Counted from the first letter of the stretch, positions 52,466 through 62,149 are shown. The stretch is 64,000 nt of DNA from Sphingobacterium mizutaii (GCF_900187125.1 NZ_LT906468.1:1612001-1676000); one strand, 5' to 3'. The notes: generated from the letters alone by a model not told the origin. Numbers and translations are program-made.

Positions 52466-53007
52466 TATTCTCCTTGGTATTCTTTTTTCAATAAAGAATA
52501 TAAAGTAAGGTCCAAATATTTTTGGTTTACAAATTCTGCTTCACGCAATACTCCTTCTTTCTGAAAGTTTAGCTTTTGAGGGATGGCTTGACTTTTAAGG
52601 TTTTCGACCGCGGCTTTGATTTCAATTCTATTTAAATTTAGATCTTCAAAAGCATAGGCAATCAATCTTTTGCAGGATTTGATTACAATCCCTTTTCCAT
52701 TTTGATCTTTATCGATCCAATAACCAATGGCAGCAACCTTATTCGGATGGTTGATATGATGTAAACCAATTCGACCAACCGCCGCACTTTGATAAAGAAT
52801 GGTAAAACTATGTTCATAATTTTCCTCGTTTTTAATTATGGCATTGAGGATATAGGCTTTAAAATCTTGCTCCTTGACCATAACTTCCACCCATGGGAGA
52901 AACTCGGATAGAAAGGATCTATTGGATTGTATAATCTGAAACAACTCTGAAACATAAGCAGTGGAAGTTCTTTCCAGTGCAATATTTTCATCGACAATTA
53001 ATTTCAT
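52465..53007 (-). CDS. GNAT acetyltransferase, RimL-like
   Basis: 180 residues. Motifs of RimJ/RimL-type N-acetyltransferases: N-terminal SELFQIIQSNRSFLSEFLPW, GRIGLHHI strand, GYWIDKDQNGKGI (acetyl-CoA loop, a variant of QxxGxG/A), and LNRIEIKAAVENLKSQ. It probably acetylates a protein N-terminus or a small amine. The acetyl-CoA loop reads QNGKGI, normal for the group. Confidence 0.88.
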   Translation of the reverse strand: MKLIVDENIALERTSTAYVSELFQIIQSNRSFLSEFLPWVEVMVKEQDFKAYILNAIIKNEENYEHSFTILYQSAAVGRIGLHHINHPNKVAAIGYWIDKDQNGKGIVIKSCKRLIAYAFEDLNLNRIEIKAAVENLKSQAIPQKLNFQKEGVLREAEFVNQKYLDLTLYSLLKKEYQGE

Positions 53008-53215
53008 TTTGGTATCTGTTTAACTGGTTCCTTTGTCCTCAAACTCGTGCTGGTTTAATCGTTATGTTTTTAATCCTTGTTTGAGAGCGGATTCAAAGTT
53101 AGATTTTATTTTATTCAATATCAACGAAATATATCGAGGGTTAATACTTGCCATAGGACAAGTGTTTCTTTTTCAAGATGGACTAACTTTGATAGACACT
53201 AATAAATTAATTATC

Positions 53216-53740
53216 ATGGACACAGCAAAATCAGCACAATTGAATGTCATTATTCCTGCTTATAGAATGCATACGCAGACCTTTATCAATGTTCTGGACG
53301 GTATTTCAGAAAAAGACGCACTGAAGAGAATTGAAAATAGGACTAACCATTTGGTTTGGATGGCTGGAAATTATGTGAATGTTCGCTATAGTATGGGCAA
53401 TATTTTAGGTATAAAAGAAGAAGATCCGTATCAAGATTTATTTTATATGGGGAAGACATTGGATGAAAAGAAGGAATATCCAACCTTAAAGCAGTTGCTT
53501 GATAATTTCCACAAGATTTCACCTCAAGTTTACCAAGCCCTGTTGAATGACGATGATGCAACCTTGGCAGAGGTATTTGAAATGGGTATGCAGGTGCCTT
53601 TTATTAAAGAGGATAAATTAAACTTTATAGGCATGTGCATAGGTCGAGAAGACTATTTGTGCGGACAGATGGCTTTGATGCGTAGAATTTTGGATTATCC
53701 CGGAATGAAATATGATGTGGATAATAGTATTGCATATTAA
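53216..53740 (+). CDS. DinB-like helical bundle protein
   Basis: 174 residues from ATG 53216; an open frame extends upstream to 53033 but that part is not protein-like. The layout fits the DinB/YfiT-like four-helix bundle: an early helix ending in NRTNHLVWMAGNYV, and a late ALMRRILDYPGMKYD helix. The His pair normally binding metal is only partly visible (H in NHLVW). A metal-dependent thiol transferase role is typical for the superfamily; here it is a guess. Confidence 0.65.
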   Translation: MDTAKSAQLNVIIPAYRMHTQTFINVLDGISEKDALKRIENRTNHLVWMAGNYVNVRYSMGNILGIKEEDPYQDLFYMGKTLDEKKEYPTLKQLLDNFHKISPQVYQALLNDDDATLAEVFEMGMQVPFIKEDKLNFIGMCIGREDYLCGQMALMRRILDYPGMKYDVDNSIAY

Positions 53741-53807
53741 TTAGAACTAACCTAATTCTGGTAAATCAATTGGCAATATTCTTCAATAGTTAATAAAAGG
53801 TTAATGT

Positions 53808-53839
53808 TTTGGAAATATGCTCTTTAGGAGTTATTTTTA
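53808..53839 (+). promoter_or_regulatory. Bacteroidota-type promoter of the TlpA-like gene
   Basis: TTTG at 53808-53811, 20-nt spacer, TATTTTTA at 53832-53839 (seven of eight positions to the -7 consensus). The predicted start of transcription is about 13 nt before the ATG at 53859. Confidence 0.55.
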
Positions 53840-53858
53840 GTTAACTAATTATTATACC

Positions 53859-56057
53859 ATGAAGAATATTGCCATTTTCTTTTTTGTCCTATTTGCCCAG
53901 TTGGCTTTTGCGCAAAAATTTCCCGTCCATTATAAGATTGTACAGACGAATGTCAATGATGATAGTTCTACGCAAATGACATTGTACGTTTCTGTTCATG
54001 AATCAAGAAATGCGAATAAACAAAAACAATTGGAATTGAGTTTGGATGGAATAGAGGAAATTGATCTAAAGGATCAATCGGTAAATTTCTCCACTTTTAA
54101 AACCGACAAACTAAGTGATGAGTTGGGCATTTCATCCAATTATAGAAACTTCATAATTTCCTATATAAATTACCCATTAAATACTAAGGATAATATTCTT
54201 GTCCAAGATACTGCGGCATTCAATCAAAAGTTGAGGAAAATTATAGATGAATTTAATTTAGTCTTGACGAAAGATGAAGTTTTTTTAATCAATAATGAAT
54301 ATAATAACCTTTTTCACAATGTCTACTTCAATGACTTTGCTAATGTAAAACCGGAACAATTAAAGCAGTCTGAATTTCAATTGGGAAACCAAATTTATAA
54401 AATAAAGGAAAGAAATAGGAGGTCTTGGTTAGTTGAAAGAACAAATAGCAAAGACAGTCTGATTACTTCTGAAATCAGATTTGATCCTAAATCAAAATAT
54501 ATAATAGAAAAAACATTAAAAATTGAAGGGTCATCTACTTCTGAGGGGAAAACTTTTAACAGTAGGCAAATAACTGAAGTTACTAGAGATGAAGGGGCGA
54601 AAGTAGAAAAGCTTGATCTCCAATTTAGTAATATGCTTCTGAAAGGTAGTTATAGAAGTAGGTATTTCAAAAACAATCAGGATGTTGATAGTGTAAAATT
54701 TGCACAATACATCAGTGATTATGGAAAGGAATTTGGTTCTGATCCTAATTATTTAAAAATAATATTACCCACCTACCAGACTATGGAGGATTACGATAGT
54801 TATAATCAATTGCTCATGCAAGTTCCTTCAAAAATCCTAGCCAATACCTATCACCTCTCTAATAAGGTTGGGATTGACGAATTGAACATGGAAGATTTCC
54901 TGGAAACTACGACTTTGCTTTCAGACGATAGACTTTATGATTTTTTACAATCGGGCTTATCACAAGGAATCAAATCAAACACCCAAAATGAAATGGACCG
55001 CATGGACGCCATTTTCACGAAACTTACTGATCGTGAGAAGCGTTTTATTCGTCCTATGAAAGTCTGGGCAACTTATAAGGAATCATCAGATAATCAAGCG
55101 ATCCAAAAGGGTATCGATGAATTGTTCGCAATGGATGATGCTGAATGGAAGGATGGGAATGCTGGGAGATATATTATTTTGTTGACTCAAAAACAATTTA
55201 CCAATGGCAGAACTGATCTTGAGGATTACAAGAAACTCGAAAAAAGGTTGGCTTTTCTTGCTGAAGATAAAGCTAAAGATAAAGGACTTATCAATAAGGC
55301 TCATCTAGCTTTTGTTAATTTTTCGATGTTTGAAGCGTTAAAGAATAAGGATTCAGAATTGGGATGGAAGTACTTGAAAAACGCGTATGATTTATCGCCA
55401 AAAGGGAATGTTGATTATGAGTATCAAAGCTACTACGACAACTTTTTTACGGGCTCTAAGAAAGACTATTCCGAGGATTATCTTGCCGAATTAAGTAAGC
55501 GTTCTGGAAAGGATACTGTTCTAAAAGAGTATATTTCTGAATTTACCAAAGCTCCGGCAAAGAGTTTCGCCATGTTGAAGCAATTTTATCATGAGAACTA
55601 TGATAAAGCTGGATTTTCAAATTTCTTGAAAGCTGATGTTTTCCCAAAACTTGAAAATGCACCGGCATTTTTGCTGAAAGATTTGGGGGGAAAGGAAGTT
55701 GCACCTTCTCATTTTGCCGGCAAATGGACCTTTATCGACTTCTGGGGAACCTGGTGTGGTCCATGTGTTGCTGAGCTTCCAGAATTTAATTCGCTCTATG
55801 AAAAGAAATATGCCTTTATGGAGGATAAATTAAAGATCTTGACGATCTCTTGTTATGATCAAGAGGCTGATCTTAAAAACTTTATCAGTAAGAATAAATA
55901 CAGCTTTCCTGTATTGATATCAGATGGAAAAGTTCAGAGTGATTACAAGATTGAAGGCTATCCAACAAAGGTGCTGATTAGTCCTGAAGGAAAAATGATT
56001 CTAATTGCGTTTGATCAAGATTGGAAAAGTTTAGTGGAGGAATTTGTAAGCCTATAA
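53859..56057 (+). CDS. Large exported protein with C-terminal TlpA-type thioredoxin domain
   Basis: 732 residues. Signal peptide (cleavage after AFAQ), a long N-terminal part of about 570 residues without recognised motif, then a TlpA/AhpC-TSA-like domain from about 600 with active site WCGPC (Cys633, Cys636), the cis-Pro loop GYPTKVLI and a typical ISPEG turn. Periplasmic disulfide reductases of this sort assist cytochrome c maturation or protein folding. It is transcribed alone. The N-terminal part may bind the client. Confidence 0.88.
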   Translation: MKNIAIFFFVLFAQLAFAQKFPVHYKIVQTNVNDDSSTQMTLYVSVHESRNANKQKQLELSLDGIEEIDLKDQSVNFSTFKTDKLSDELGISSNYRNFIISYINYPLNTKDNILVQDTAAFNQKLRKIIDEFNLVLTKDEVFLINNEYNNLFHNVYFNDFANVKPEQLKQSEFQLGNQIYKIKERNRRSWLVERTNSKDSLITSEIRFDPKSKYIIEKTLKIEGSSTSEGKTFNSRQITEVTRDEGAKVEKLDLQFSNMLLKGSYRSRYFKNNQDVDSVKFAQYISDYGKEFGSDPNYLKIILPTYQTMEDYDSYNQLLMQVPSKILANTYHLSNKVGIDELNMEDFLETTTLLSDDRLYDFLQSGLSQGIKSNTQNEMDRMDAIFTKLTDREKRFIRPMKVWATYKESSDNQAIQKGIDELFAMDDAEWKDGNAGRYIILLTQKQFTNGRTDLEDYKKLEKRLAFLAEDKAKDKGLINKAHLAFVNFSMFEALKNKDSELGWKYLKNAYDLSPKGNVDYEYQSYYDNFFTGSKKDYSEDYLAELSKRSGKDTVLKEYISEFTKAPAKSFAMLKQFYHENYDKAGFSNFLKADVFPKLENAPAFLLKDLGGKEVAPSHFAGKWTFIDFWGTWCGPCVAELPEFNSLYEKKYAFMEDKLKILTISCYDQEADLKNFISKNKYSFPVLISDGKVQSDYKIEGYPTKVLISPEGKMILIAFDQDWKSLVEEFVSL

Positions 56058-56078
56058 AAAGGATATTGTTTTAAAAAT

Positions 56079-56558
56079 TTAAGTGATAGTGAGATCACGG
56101 AAATTTAGAAAAAGAACAAAGTTAATCCATACGCCTACATTTTTACCCTTGTAAGTTGCAGGAATCCAGGATTCATTATCTTTAAAAAACTTAACAAGTC
56201 GTGAACCTGTTTCATAGCCGAGGTCTTGAACTAAGAAGTAGTTCAAGACCTTTCCATTTTTATCTACATAAAATCTAACTTCTACAAAGCCTTTAACTTT
56301 TTGAAATATGGCTTCCTCTGGGAAGATGTAGGTTTTACCTAATCTTTTGGTAAATTCTTCAATACCAATTGTTGGAATCGCATTCTCATCAACTGGCTGA
56401 AACCAATTGGCTAATTTTGGGTCCTCTATATATTGCCTAATCGTCAAACTTTCCTTCCCCAACCTAATTGATCTTTCAATCCAAGATTGTCCGAATAAAG
56501 GAGTGACAGTGGATAGGGACAAAAAAAGGAGAGCAATGGATTTATTTATATGGTTCAT
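56079..56558 (-). CDS. Exported TonB C-terminal-domain-like protein
   Basis: 159 residues with a signal peptide (about 1-23). The C-terminal 90 residues follow the TonB pattern: FPEEAIFQKVKGFVEVRFYVDKNGKVLNYFLVQ, then PATYKGKNVGVWINFVL. There is no N-terminal membrane anchor or proline-rich spacer, so it is not a full TonB. Many Bacteroidota carry such single-domain relatives of unclear role. Convergent with the TlpA-like gene. Confidence 0.75.
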   Translation of the reverse strand: MNHINKSIALLFLSLSTVTPLFGQSWIERSIRLGKESLTIRQYIEDPKLANWFQPVDENAIPTIGIEEFTKRLGKTYIFPEEAIFQKVKGFVEVRFYVDKNGKVLNYFLVQDLGYETGSRLVKFFKDNESWIPATYKGKNVGVWINFVLFLNFRDLTIT

Positions 56559-56708
56559 ATTTGGTTAGATGTTGCAATCTTTTTGATTGGTTCAATACGT
56601 TAAGTTATCGAATTCCATTTAAAGTTTTATGGAAAATCTCTCAATAAATAATCCTAATAAAAAGGATTATCAAAAAAACGATAGTCCAAAATATTAACTC
56701 TAACAATT

Positions 56709-57365
56709 ATGAAGCTGACTTTTTTTCTTGGGATTCTTATGTTTTTTAATATCTGCAATGCTCAGGGACAAGGATTTTCGCAAGAAGAGTTTTTAGATTC
56801 ATTGGGTCTTGAATTCAAATTACCAAAATATGTGATTTTAAACGGTTCTACCGATTGCTATAACGAAAATCCTATTCTCAAAAAAGTTCTGACTTGTCAA
56901 ATCAACAGATTAGAAATCGCTCAACAGGAATGCCGTATTTATATGGAGATCGTAATTTATTTGTCCTACCATAATGAAAACAGCAGCTATTATGATCGGA
57001 GTTCCATATTAGATCCAGACCCATTAATCAATAAGGTGAAAACAGATTTAAAAATAGCTTATCCTGATTATGACTCGACTACTTACAAGAAGTCAGTTAA
57101 GATTTATGAGAAGACTGAGGCTGAAAGGCTTTTTAATACAGATTTTGCATTGGAGTATGTTATCAAACTGCCAGAACCCTCTGTTTTAGACCATAAATAT
57201 TCGTATATCAGGGTTTTTATGATGCAGAAAAAAGGTTTTCCGATGCAGATAAGCACTATTCTATACAGTAGAAAGTCAAAACGATATATAGAAAAGAAGA
57301 GAAAGGAAATATATCGATCATTTAGGTATAAAAATGAAAATCTGCTATCAGATGTATCCACTTAG
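56709..57365 (+). CDS. Exported hypothetical protein
   Basis: 218 residues with a signal peptide (about 1-19, cleavage near CNAQG). Two Cys residues in the first half (DCYNEN and LTCQIN) and one in QECRI. The C-terminus is basic (SRKSKRYIEKKRKEIYRS). No family recognised. Convergent with the next gene. Confidence 0.65.
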   Translation: MKLTFFLGILMFFNICNAQGQGFSQEEFLDSLGLEFKLPKYVILNGSTDCYNENPILKKVLTCQINRLEIAQQECRIYMEIVIYLSYHNENSSYYDRSSILDPDPLINKVKTDLKIAYPDYDSTTYKKSVKIYEKTEAERLFNTDFALEYVIKLPEPSVLDHKYSYIRVFMMQKKGFPMQISTILYSRKSKRYIEKKRKEIYRSFRYKNENLLSDVST

Positions 57366-57393
57366 TTCATTCTAGGAAAGGGTTCTTTAATGA

Positions 57394-57945
57394 TCATTCT
57401 GTTGTTACTTCGGTATATATAGTTTTAGTTTTATTAATCCCTTCCGTCAAGATACCGTTAGCATATTTTATTGTACAGCAATCATCGGTGAAGCTTAGAT
57501 TAGGGATAGCAAAATCCAATTGATACAGCTTTGATTTTTTCAATATGCCGTATTTATAAGATCTATTGGCCGCTTTTTCCTTAATGCTTTTTTGTGTTGG
57601 ATTTGACTCCTTCCATTTAATCATGCCGATGATGGGATAATCCACAATTACCAAGATTTTTGTGCTGTCAGGAGCCAAGAAGGTCTTTTTACCGATAAAC
57701 AAATTCCTGTGGTAAACCTCAATGGAATCGAAGTTTTGTGAATACTTGGGATCTTTAATGGATTTAGAAAGGGAGGCAATATAATTTTCTACAGGACCAC
57801 CTAATATTAAACGCTGCGGAACTTTATTATTAACAGGTTGTTTCTGTACTACTGCCGTATCCGAATTTTTTATTTCCTTTTCTTGTTTAACATTTCCAGT
57901 ACATGAAATTGTAAGCAATAAAAATAACATCTGTAATTTTTTCAT
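57394..57945 (-). CDS. Hypothetical lipoprotein
   Basis: 183 residues with a lipoprotein signal (lipobox TISC) and a charged linker rich in Lys and Glu. The mature domain has a Cys-Cys pair (DDCCTIKYANG) near the C-terminal third. Unknown family. Confidence 0.65.
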   Translation of the reverse strand: MKKLQMLFLLLTISCTGNVKQEKEIKNSDTAVVQKQPVNNKVPQRLILGGPVENYIASLSKSIKDPKYSQNFDSIEVYHRNLFIGKKTFLAPDSTKILVIVDYPIIGMIKWKESNPTQKSIKEKAANRSYKYGILKKSKLYQLDFAIPNLSFTDDCCTIKYANGILTEGINKTKTIYTEVTTE

Positions 57946-58181
57946 AAAGGAGTATTAGTGTCCAATTTCTAATTGATTTCAATATTATGATGCTTCTTTT
58001 TGTGTTTTTGCACAAAGGAAATATGCGACCATAATCTTTAAACTTTTCCAGATTATAAAGGTTTATTCTTATGTTTCTGGTTATTAGCGTGTTTGTTCAA
58101 AAATATTTAATAAATTTATGCTAACCATGCTATTAACCTTGGTGAAAAACAGATTGCCAATCCTTCATTAAACCGGACAAG

Positions 58182-58922
58182 ATGAAAGTATTCCCATTCC
58201 TACATAAAATCTGCATTATCCTTGCCTCCTTAATAAGCCCTTTATTTAGCCTTGGACAAGTAAAATCTGCCGATTTAGAATTTCTGAGGATCGCTGAATT
58301 GGAGTATTCCAATGACTCACTTTTTCTATGGCAGCAGATCCGCCCTAATCTAGGTAGGATGGATAGTACAAGTGGAACCTACCATAAATTGGCTTTATCT
58401 AATAAGGAAAAAACAAAGTTTCTCAAGTTTATCGATAAGACCAAGCTCCTCAATATTCAGTCAAATAGTAAGGAGAAAACAGGCTATTTCCCTTTTGAAA
58501 TCACTTATCAAACTGCTGGTCAAAAACATAAGATTTCAAGTTACGAACCTGGAATGTCTGAGGCAGAATTAGAAAGTTTCCATAAATACCTTGAAGGGAT
58601 TGAAACCGTAGTAGACAAGAGGCAAGCTAAAGAGAGTTTTCTGATGACTTTATCAGACGGTGAATATCAATTGAAAACGAGCCATCGATACCAATTGAAG
58701 ATTGGACCTAGCGGTTGGGATGCTTGGGAAAAAAAGCAGGACCAAATTAACAGAATAGATGTTCCCTTGTTAATCGTGAATGGAAAAGAAGAAGACTATA
58801 CCCGCTTTGAAAGAAGCAATCCAAAAAAGATAAAATCATTCGAGATCCTCAATCAAAATAAGGCAGACTCTCTTTATGGCGATAGAGCGAAAAATGGAGT
58901 AGCAATCATTACTACGAAATAA
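58182..58922 (+). CDS. Exported protein with TonB-receptor plug-like C-terminus
   Basis: 246 residues with a signal peptide (about 1-26). The middle (about 30-200) is not recognised. The last 55 residues follow the pattern of the TonB-dependent receptor plug: PLLIVNGKEED, then NPKKIKSFEILN, then ADSLYGDRAKNGVAIITTK, the last resembling the plug ending of the SusC at 17492-20476. No barrel follows. Plug-only tails are seen on some Bacteroidota signalling and peptidase proteins; the role here is unknown. Confidence 0.75.
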   Translation: MKVFPFLHKICIILASLISPLFSLGQVKSADLEFLRIAELEYSNDSLFLWQQIRPNLGRMDSTSGTYHKLALSNKEKTKFLKFIDKTKLLNIQSNSKEKTGYFPFEITYQTAGQKHKISSYEPGMSEAELESFHKYLEGIETVVDKRQAKESFLMTLSDGEYQLKTSHRYQLKIGPSGWDAWEKKQDQINRIDVPLLIVNGKEEDYTRFERSNPKKIKSFEILNQNKADSLYGDRAKNGVAIITTK

Positions 58923-58938
58923 GCTACTGATTGTGCTT

Positions 58939-59115
58939 TCAGAAGCGATTCTCTGTTATTATAGAATATATTGCTACCGAAGAGACAGTAATTGCTGATA
59001 GGCCGGCTGTTAATGCACTTGGTCGAATGATTGTGTATTCCAGATTGCTTTCCTGAATGTATTTCTCCTGGAGGTTTTGATCTGGTAATACTTTTTTGAG
59101 CAAGAAACCAAACAT
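58939..59115 (-). pseudogene. Remnant of an NAD(P)H-binding (atypical SDR/NmrA-like) protein
   Basis: On the minus strand a 58-codon frame from ATG 59115 to TGA 58939 reads FGFLLKKVLPDQNLQEKY and then ESNLEYTIIRPSALTAG. That matches the signature near the middle of NAD(P)H-binding proteins of the NmrA-like group, where a helix ending QEKxIxESGL precedes TIVRPxxLT. Full proteins are above 200 residues, and neither the N-terminal Rossmann motif nor the C-terminal half is present nearby. It is a decayed fragment. The gap 58923-59329 holds nothing else that I can support. Confidence 0.6.
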
Positions 59116-59329
59116 CACATATTTCTATAACTTTTCCCGGCACCCATGATTGATTGACAGATCAGAGTGAATTGAGTTATTTATTAATTCACCGGCTAGA
59201 TTATTCTAAATTTATTTAGCAATCCAATTAAAAAAAGATCCTTTTCCTTGTGATTTTATTGCTGGCCAAGCGAATAATTCAGAAAACAAGGACAGAGATT
59301 TCAATCAGTATTAACTGCGCAAATTAAAA

Positions 59330-59839
59330 ATGAATTCAACATATAAGTCTGATCAGTTTCTTGCTGTTGTTCAAGCCAACAAAGGGATCATCTATAAGGT
59401 CGCTAATTCCTATTGCAAGGATGCTGAGGACAGGAAGGATTTGGTACAGGAAATAATCGTTCAGCTTTGGAAGTCCTTTGATAATTATAATGAACGGTTT
59501 GCCTATTCTACATGGATCTACAAGATTGCGTTGAATGTGTCTATTTCATCCTTTCGAAGGGAATCTAGACGAAAAGAAGTTAATGGTCCTATTACTGATA
59601 GCATCCTATTTTTTGAAGATCAAAGTGAAGATGGCAGGGAAGAGGAGATCAGTTTATTGCAAAAGTTTATTCAGGAACTTAGGGAATTGGAAAGGGCGTT
59701 GATGCTGTTATATCTGGATGAAAAGAGCTATAAGGAAATTGCTGAGATCGTCGGAATTTCTGAGACCAATGTGGCAACAAAAATCAGCAGGATTAAGAAA
59801 ATATTGAAGCAAAAATTTGAACAGTATAATAGAGGGTAA
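59330..59839 (+). CDS. ECF sigma-70 factor
   Basis: 169 residues. Region 2: KDAEDRKDLVQEIIVQLWKSF and YSTWIYKIALNVSISSFRR. Region 4: LRELERALMLLYLDEKSYKEIAEIVGISETNVATKISRIKKILK. It is followed 2 nt later by a membrane protein gene in the position usual for an anti-sigma factor. No extension or tail. Confidence 0.93.
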   Translation: MNSTYKSDQFLAVVQANKGIIYKVANSYCKDAEDRKDLVQEIIVQLWKSFDNYNERFAYSTWIYKIALNVSISSFRRESRRKEVNGPITDSILFFEDQSEDGREEEISLLQKFIQELRELERALMLLYLDEKSYKEIAEIVGISETNVATKISRIKKILKQKFEQYNRG

Positions 59840-59841
59840 AA

Positions 59842-60507
59842 ATGGAAGATATAGAACTTATCAATATGTGGAAAGTTCAAAACGAGAAGATTGAGCAATC
59901 CTTATCTATCAATAGAAAGCTTTTGGTCGAGACCATTAATCAAAAGGCGCAAAATACTTTAAAGTCACTAATCAAGCTCAAAACCGCCGGTATTGTGTCA
60001 TTTGTCCTATACCTTTTGATTCTTGGATATATTTTGGTTTATGCCTTTTTGAATTATTCCAGCAGCCCCATCTATTTTTTGATATCATTATCGGCAATAT
60101 TTCTAATCAATCTCCGAGGCCTCTATGACTATATTAAACATTTGGTTTGGACCAATAACATCAACTATGATGGCAGTGTTACTGAAATTCAGCAGAACCT
60201 TTCCAAATTGCAATTGTCCATTGTAAAACATACAAAAATCATGGTCTTACAGTTGCCTTTTTGGAGCACCTTAAATCTGAGCAACAGCTGGTTTCCTTCA
60301 CAGGTAGGCTGGACTTATATCCTCTTTCAGCTATTCCTCACGAGCAGTTTAAGCTATTTGGCTTATTGGCTCTATAAAAACCAGAAGGTCGAAAACCTTG
60401 ACAAAAAATGGTACAAAACTTTGATTGCCGGTTCAGGAGGCAAATCTGTAGGAAAGGCCTTAGAATTCTATAAAGAAATCGAAACATTTAAATCTGAAAA
60501 TCAATAA
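59842..60507 (+). CDS. Membrane protein, probable partner of the ECF sigma factor
   Basis: 221 residues. A cytosolic N-terminal part (about 1-45, helical, starting DIELINMWKVQNEKIEQSL) precedes four hydrophobic segments (about 51-72, 76-90, 140-155, 158-176). A gene directly after an ECF sigma factor with a soluble N-terminus and membrane segments is a typical anti-sigma arrangement, though no zinc-binding (HxxxCxxC) motif is visible. The role is inferred from position. Confidence 0.7.
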   Translation: MEDIELINMWKVQNEKIEQSLSINRKLLVETINQKAQNTLKSLIKLKTAGIVSFVLYLLILGYILVYAFLNYSSSPIYFLISLSAIFLINLRGLYDYIKHLVWTNNINYDGSVTEIQQNLSKLQLSIVKHTKIMVLQLPFWSTLNLSNSWFPSQVGWTYILFQLFLTSSLSYLAYWLYKNQKVENLDKKWYKTLIAGSGGKSVGKALEFYKEIETFKSENQ

Positions 60508-60513
60508 TATTTA

Positions 60514-61083
60514 ATGATGAAAACTAACTCAATCCCCTTTAGAACCTTAGGGTTAATGACCCTATTTCTTTTCAGCTTATTCTTAACAACGGCTTGTAAT
60601 GGACAGAATAATTCCAAATCATCAAAAAAGCCTAAGGTCGATATCCATACCGCCATCATTACCGACAATATGGATGCTTTCAAGCAATATATTCAGACTG
60701 GAAAAAGCCTGAATGAAAAGGAACCCATGAATGGATCCTGCCCTTTGATCACGGCTGCGGTATTTGGAAAAACAGAAATGGCAAAGATGCTGATCGATGC
60801 CAAAGCGGACATCAATGCCCAAAACAAGGATGGTTCTACGCCATTACTTACTGCAGCATTTTTTTGTAGACCTGAAATCGTAAAACTCTTACTAGCAAAG
60901 GGAGCAGATAAATCTATAAAGAACAATTATGATCAGACGGCTTTACAGGCTGTTTCAGGGCCTTTCAGTGAAGTGAAGGAAGTCTATAAAGGATTCGGAG
61001 CATTGTTGGAACCTGCTGGCCTTAAATTGGACATGGGCTATATAGAAAAGACGAGACCGCAGATAGCCTCATTACTCAAATAA
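60514..61083 (+). CDS. Ankyrin-repeat lipoprotein
   Basis: 189 residues (start at 60514 or the next Met codon, 60517). Lipoprotein signal with FLTTAC lipobox. Residues about 45-165 contain about three ankyrin repeats, recognisable by GSCPLITAAVFGKTEMAKMLIDAKADINAQNKDGSTPLLTAAFF. Ankyrin proteins bind other proteins, here at the periplasmic face. It belongs to the run sigma factor, membrane protein, ankyrin lipoprotein, acyltransferase on one strand. Confidence 0.88.
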   Translation: MMKTNSIPFRTLGLMTLFLFSLFLTTACNGQNNSKSSKKPKVDIHTAIITDNMDAFKQYIQTGKSLNEKEPMNGSCPLITAAVFGKTEMAKMLIDAKADINAQNKDGSTPLLTAAFFCRPEIVKLLLAKGADKSIKNNYDQTALQAVSGPFSEVKEVYKGFGALLEPAGLKLDMGYIEKTRPQIASLLK

Positions 61084-61099
61084 ATTCTACGATTTCAAT

Positions 61100-62149
61100 A
61101 TGTCTAACGTCAGAATCAGAAGGTATGATATTGATGCCTTGAGGGTAATTGCTATCGGTCTGTTATTGATTTATCATACCGCGATAGGCTTTCAAGGCTG
61201 GGGAACCATGATTGGTTTCATCACAAATGACACTTCATTGCCAGCATTATGGTCCGTCATGGCCATCATTAATATTTGGAGGATTCCATTGCTGTTTTTT
61301 GTGTCTGGGATGGGCGTTTATTTTGCCTTGCAGAACAGAACGTGGAAACAGCTTTTTATGGAACGAGGACGAAGGATTTTCATACCTTTTATCTTTGGGT
61401 CTGTGGTCATTGTGCCCATCCATATCTTTATTTTGCAGTCTTACTATTCTTTGAAACCTACTTATTTACCCAATCCAGGTCACCTATGGTTTCTAGGAAA
61501 TATATTCCTTTATGTTATCCTGCTATTTCCGATTTTCAATTACCTGAAGAAAAATGCAGATGGGAAGATTGTCCAAACCATAAAAAGAACCTTGAGCAGC
61601 CCCTTAGGTCTATTAGCTGTAATCGGGATATTTATGATTGAAGCCTTATGCACTAAACCTGCAATTTTCGAACTCTACGCAATGACTTGGCACGGGTTCT
61701 TTATGGGCTTGATTTCTTTCTTTTTCGGCTTTTGTTTTGTGATGTCAGGATCAGTATTTTGGGATATGCTGCTGAAATGGAGGTATTGGTTATTAGCTCT
61801 CGCAGTCGTACTTTTTATGAACAGATTTTTTGCTCCCCAGATGAAAGTTCATACACTGCTATTAGTGATCGAATCCAATCTTTGGATTTTTACCGTATTC
61901 GCCTTTGGATATAAATACTTTAACCATAACAGCAAAGCATTGAAGATGTTATGTGAGGCTGTTTATCCGGTTTATATCGTACATATGATCGTATTATACT
62001 CCATTTCTTATTGGATATTCCCCTTGGAGATGAATGCTTGGATTAAATTTATAATTGTGGTTATTGGGACTGTATTGGGAAGCTTTGGCTTATTTTTAAT
62101 CATCAAAAAAGTGAGGTTTATCAGGCCTTTATTTGGGTTGAATAGATAA
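61100..62149 (+). CDS. Acyltransferase family 3 membrane protein
   Basis: 349 residues with about ten membrane helices. The N-terminal RRYDIDALRVIAIGLLLIYH motif with the catalytic His of the acyltransferase-3 family is followed by PLLFFVSGMG and later GHLWFLGNIFLY. These enzymes O-acetylate or succinylate surface glycans or glucans. It begins 16 nt after the ankyrin gene. Confidence 0.9.
   Translation: MSNVRIRRYDIDALRVIAIGLLLIYHTAIGFQGWGTMIGFITNDTSLPALWSVMAIINIWRIPLLFFVSGMGVYFALQNRTWKQLFMERGRRIFIPFIFGSVVIVPIHIFILQSYYSLKPTYLPNPGHLWFLGNIFLYVILLFPIFNYLKKNADGKIVQTIKRTLSSPLGLLAVIGIFMIEALCTKPAIFELYAMTWHGFFMGLISFFFGFCFVMSGSVFWDMLLKWRYWLLALAVVLFMNRFFAPQMKVHTLLLVIESNLWIFTVFAFGYKYFNHNSKALKMLCEAVYPVYIVHMIVLYSISYWIFPLEMNAWIKFIIVVIGTVLGSFGLFLIIKKVRFIRPLFGLNR

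Noticed and set aside
53033..53215. N-terminal extension of the DinB-like protein
   Set aside because: The extra 61 residues have no family similarity; the ATG at 53216 starts exactly where the helical bundle begins.
58874..59143. 89-codon minus-strand frame starting at 59143
   Set aside because: A different frame of the same strand carries the recognisable NAD(P)-binding fragment; this one has no pattern.
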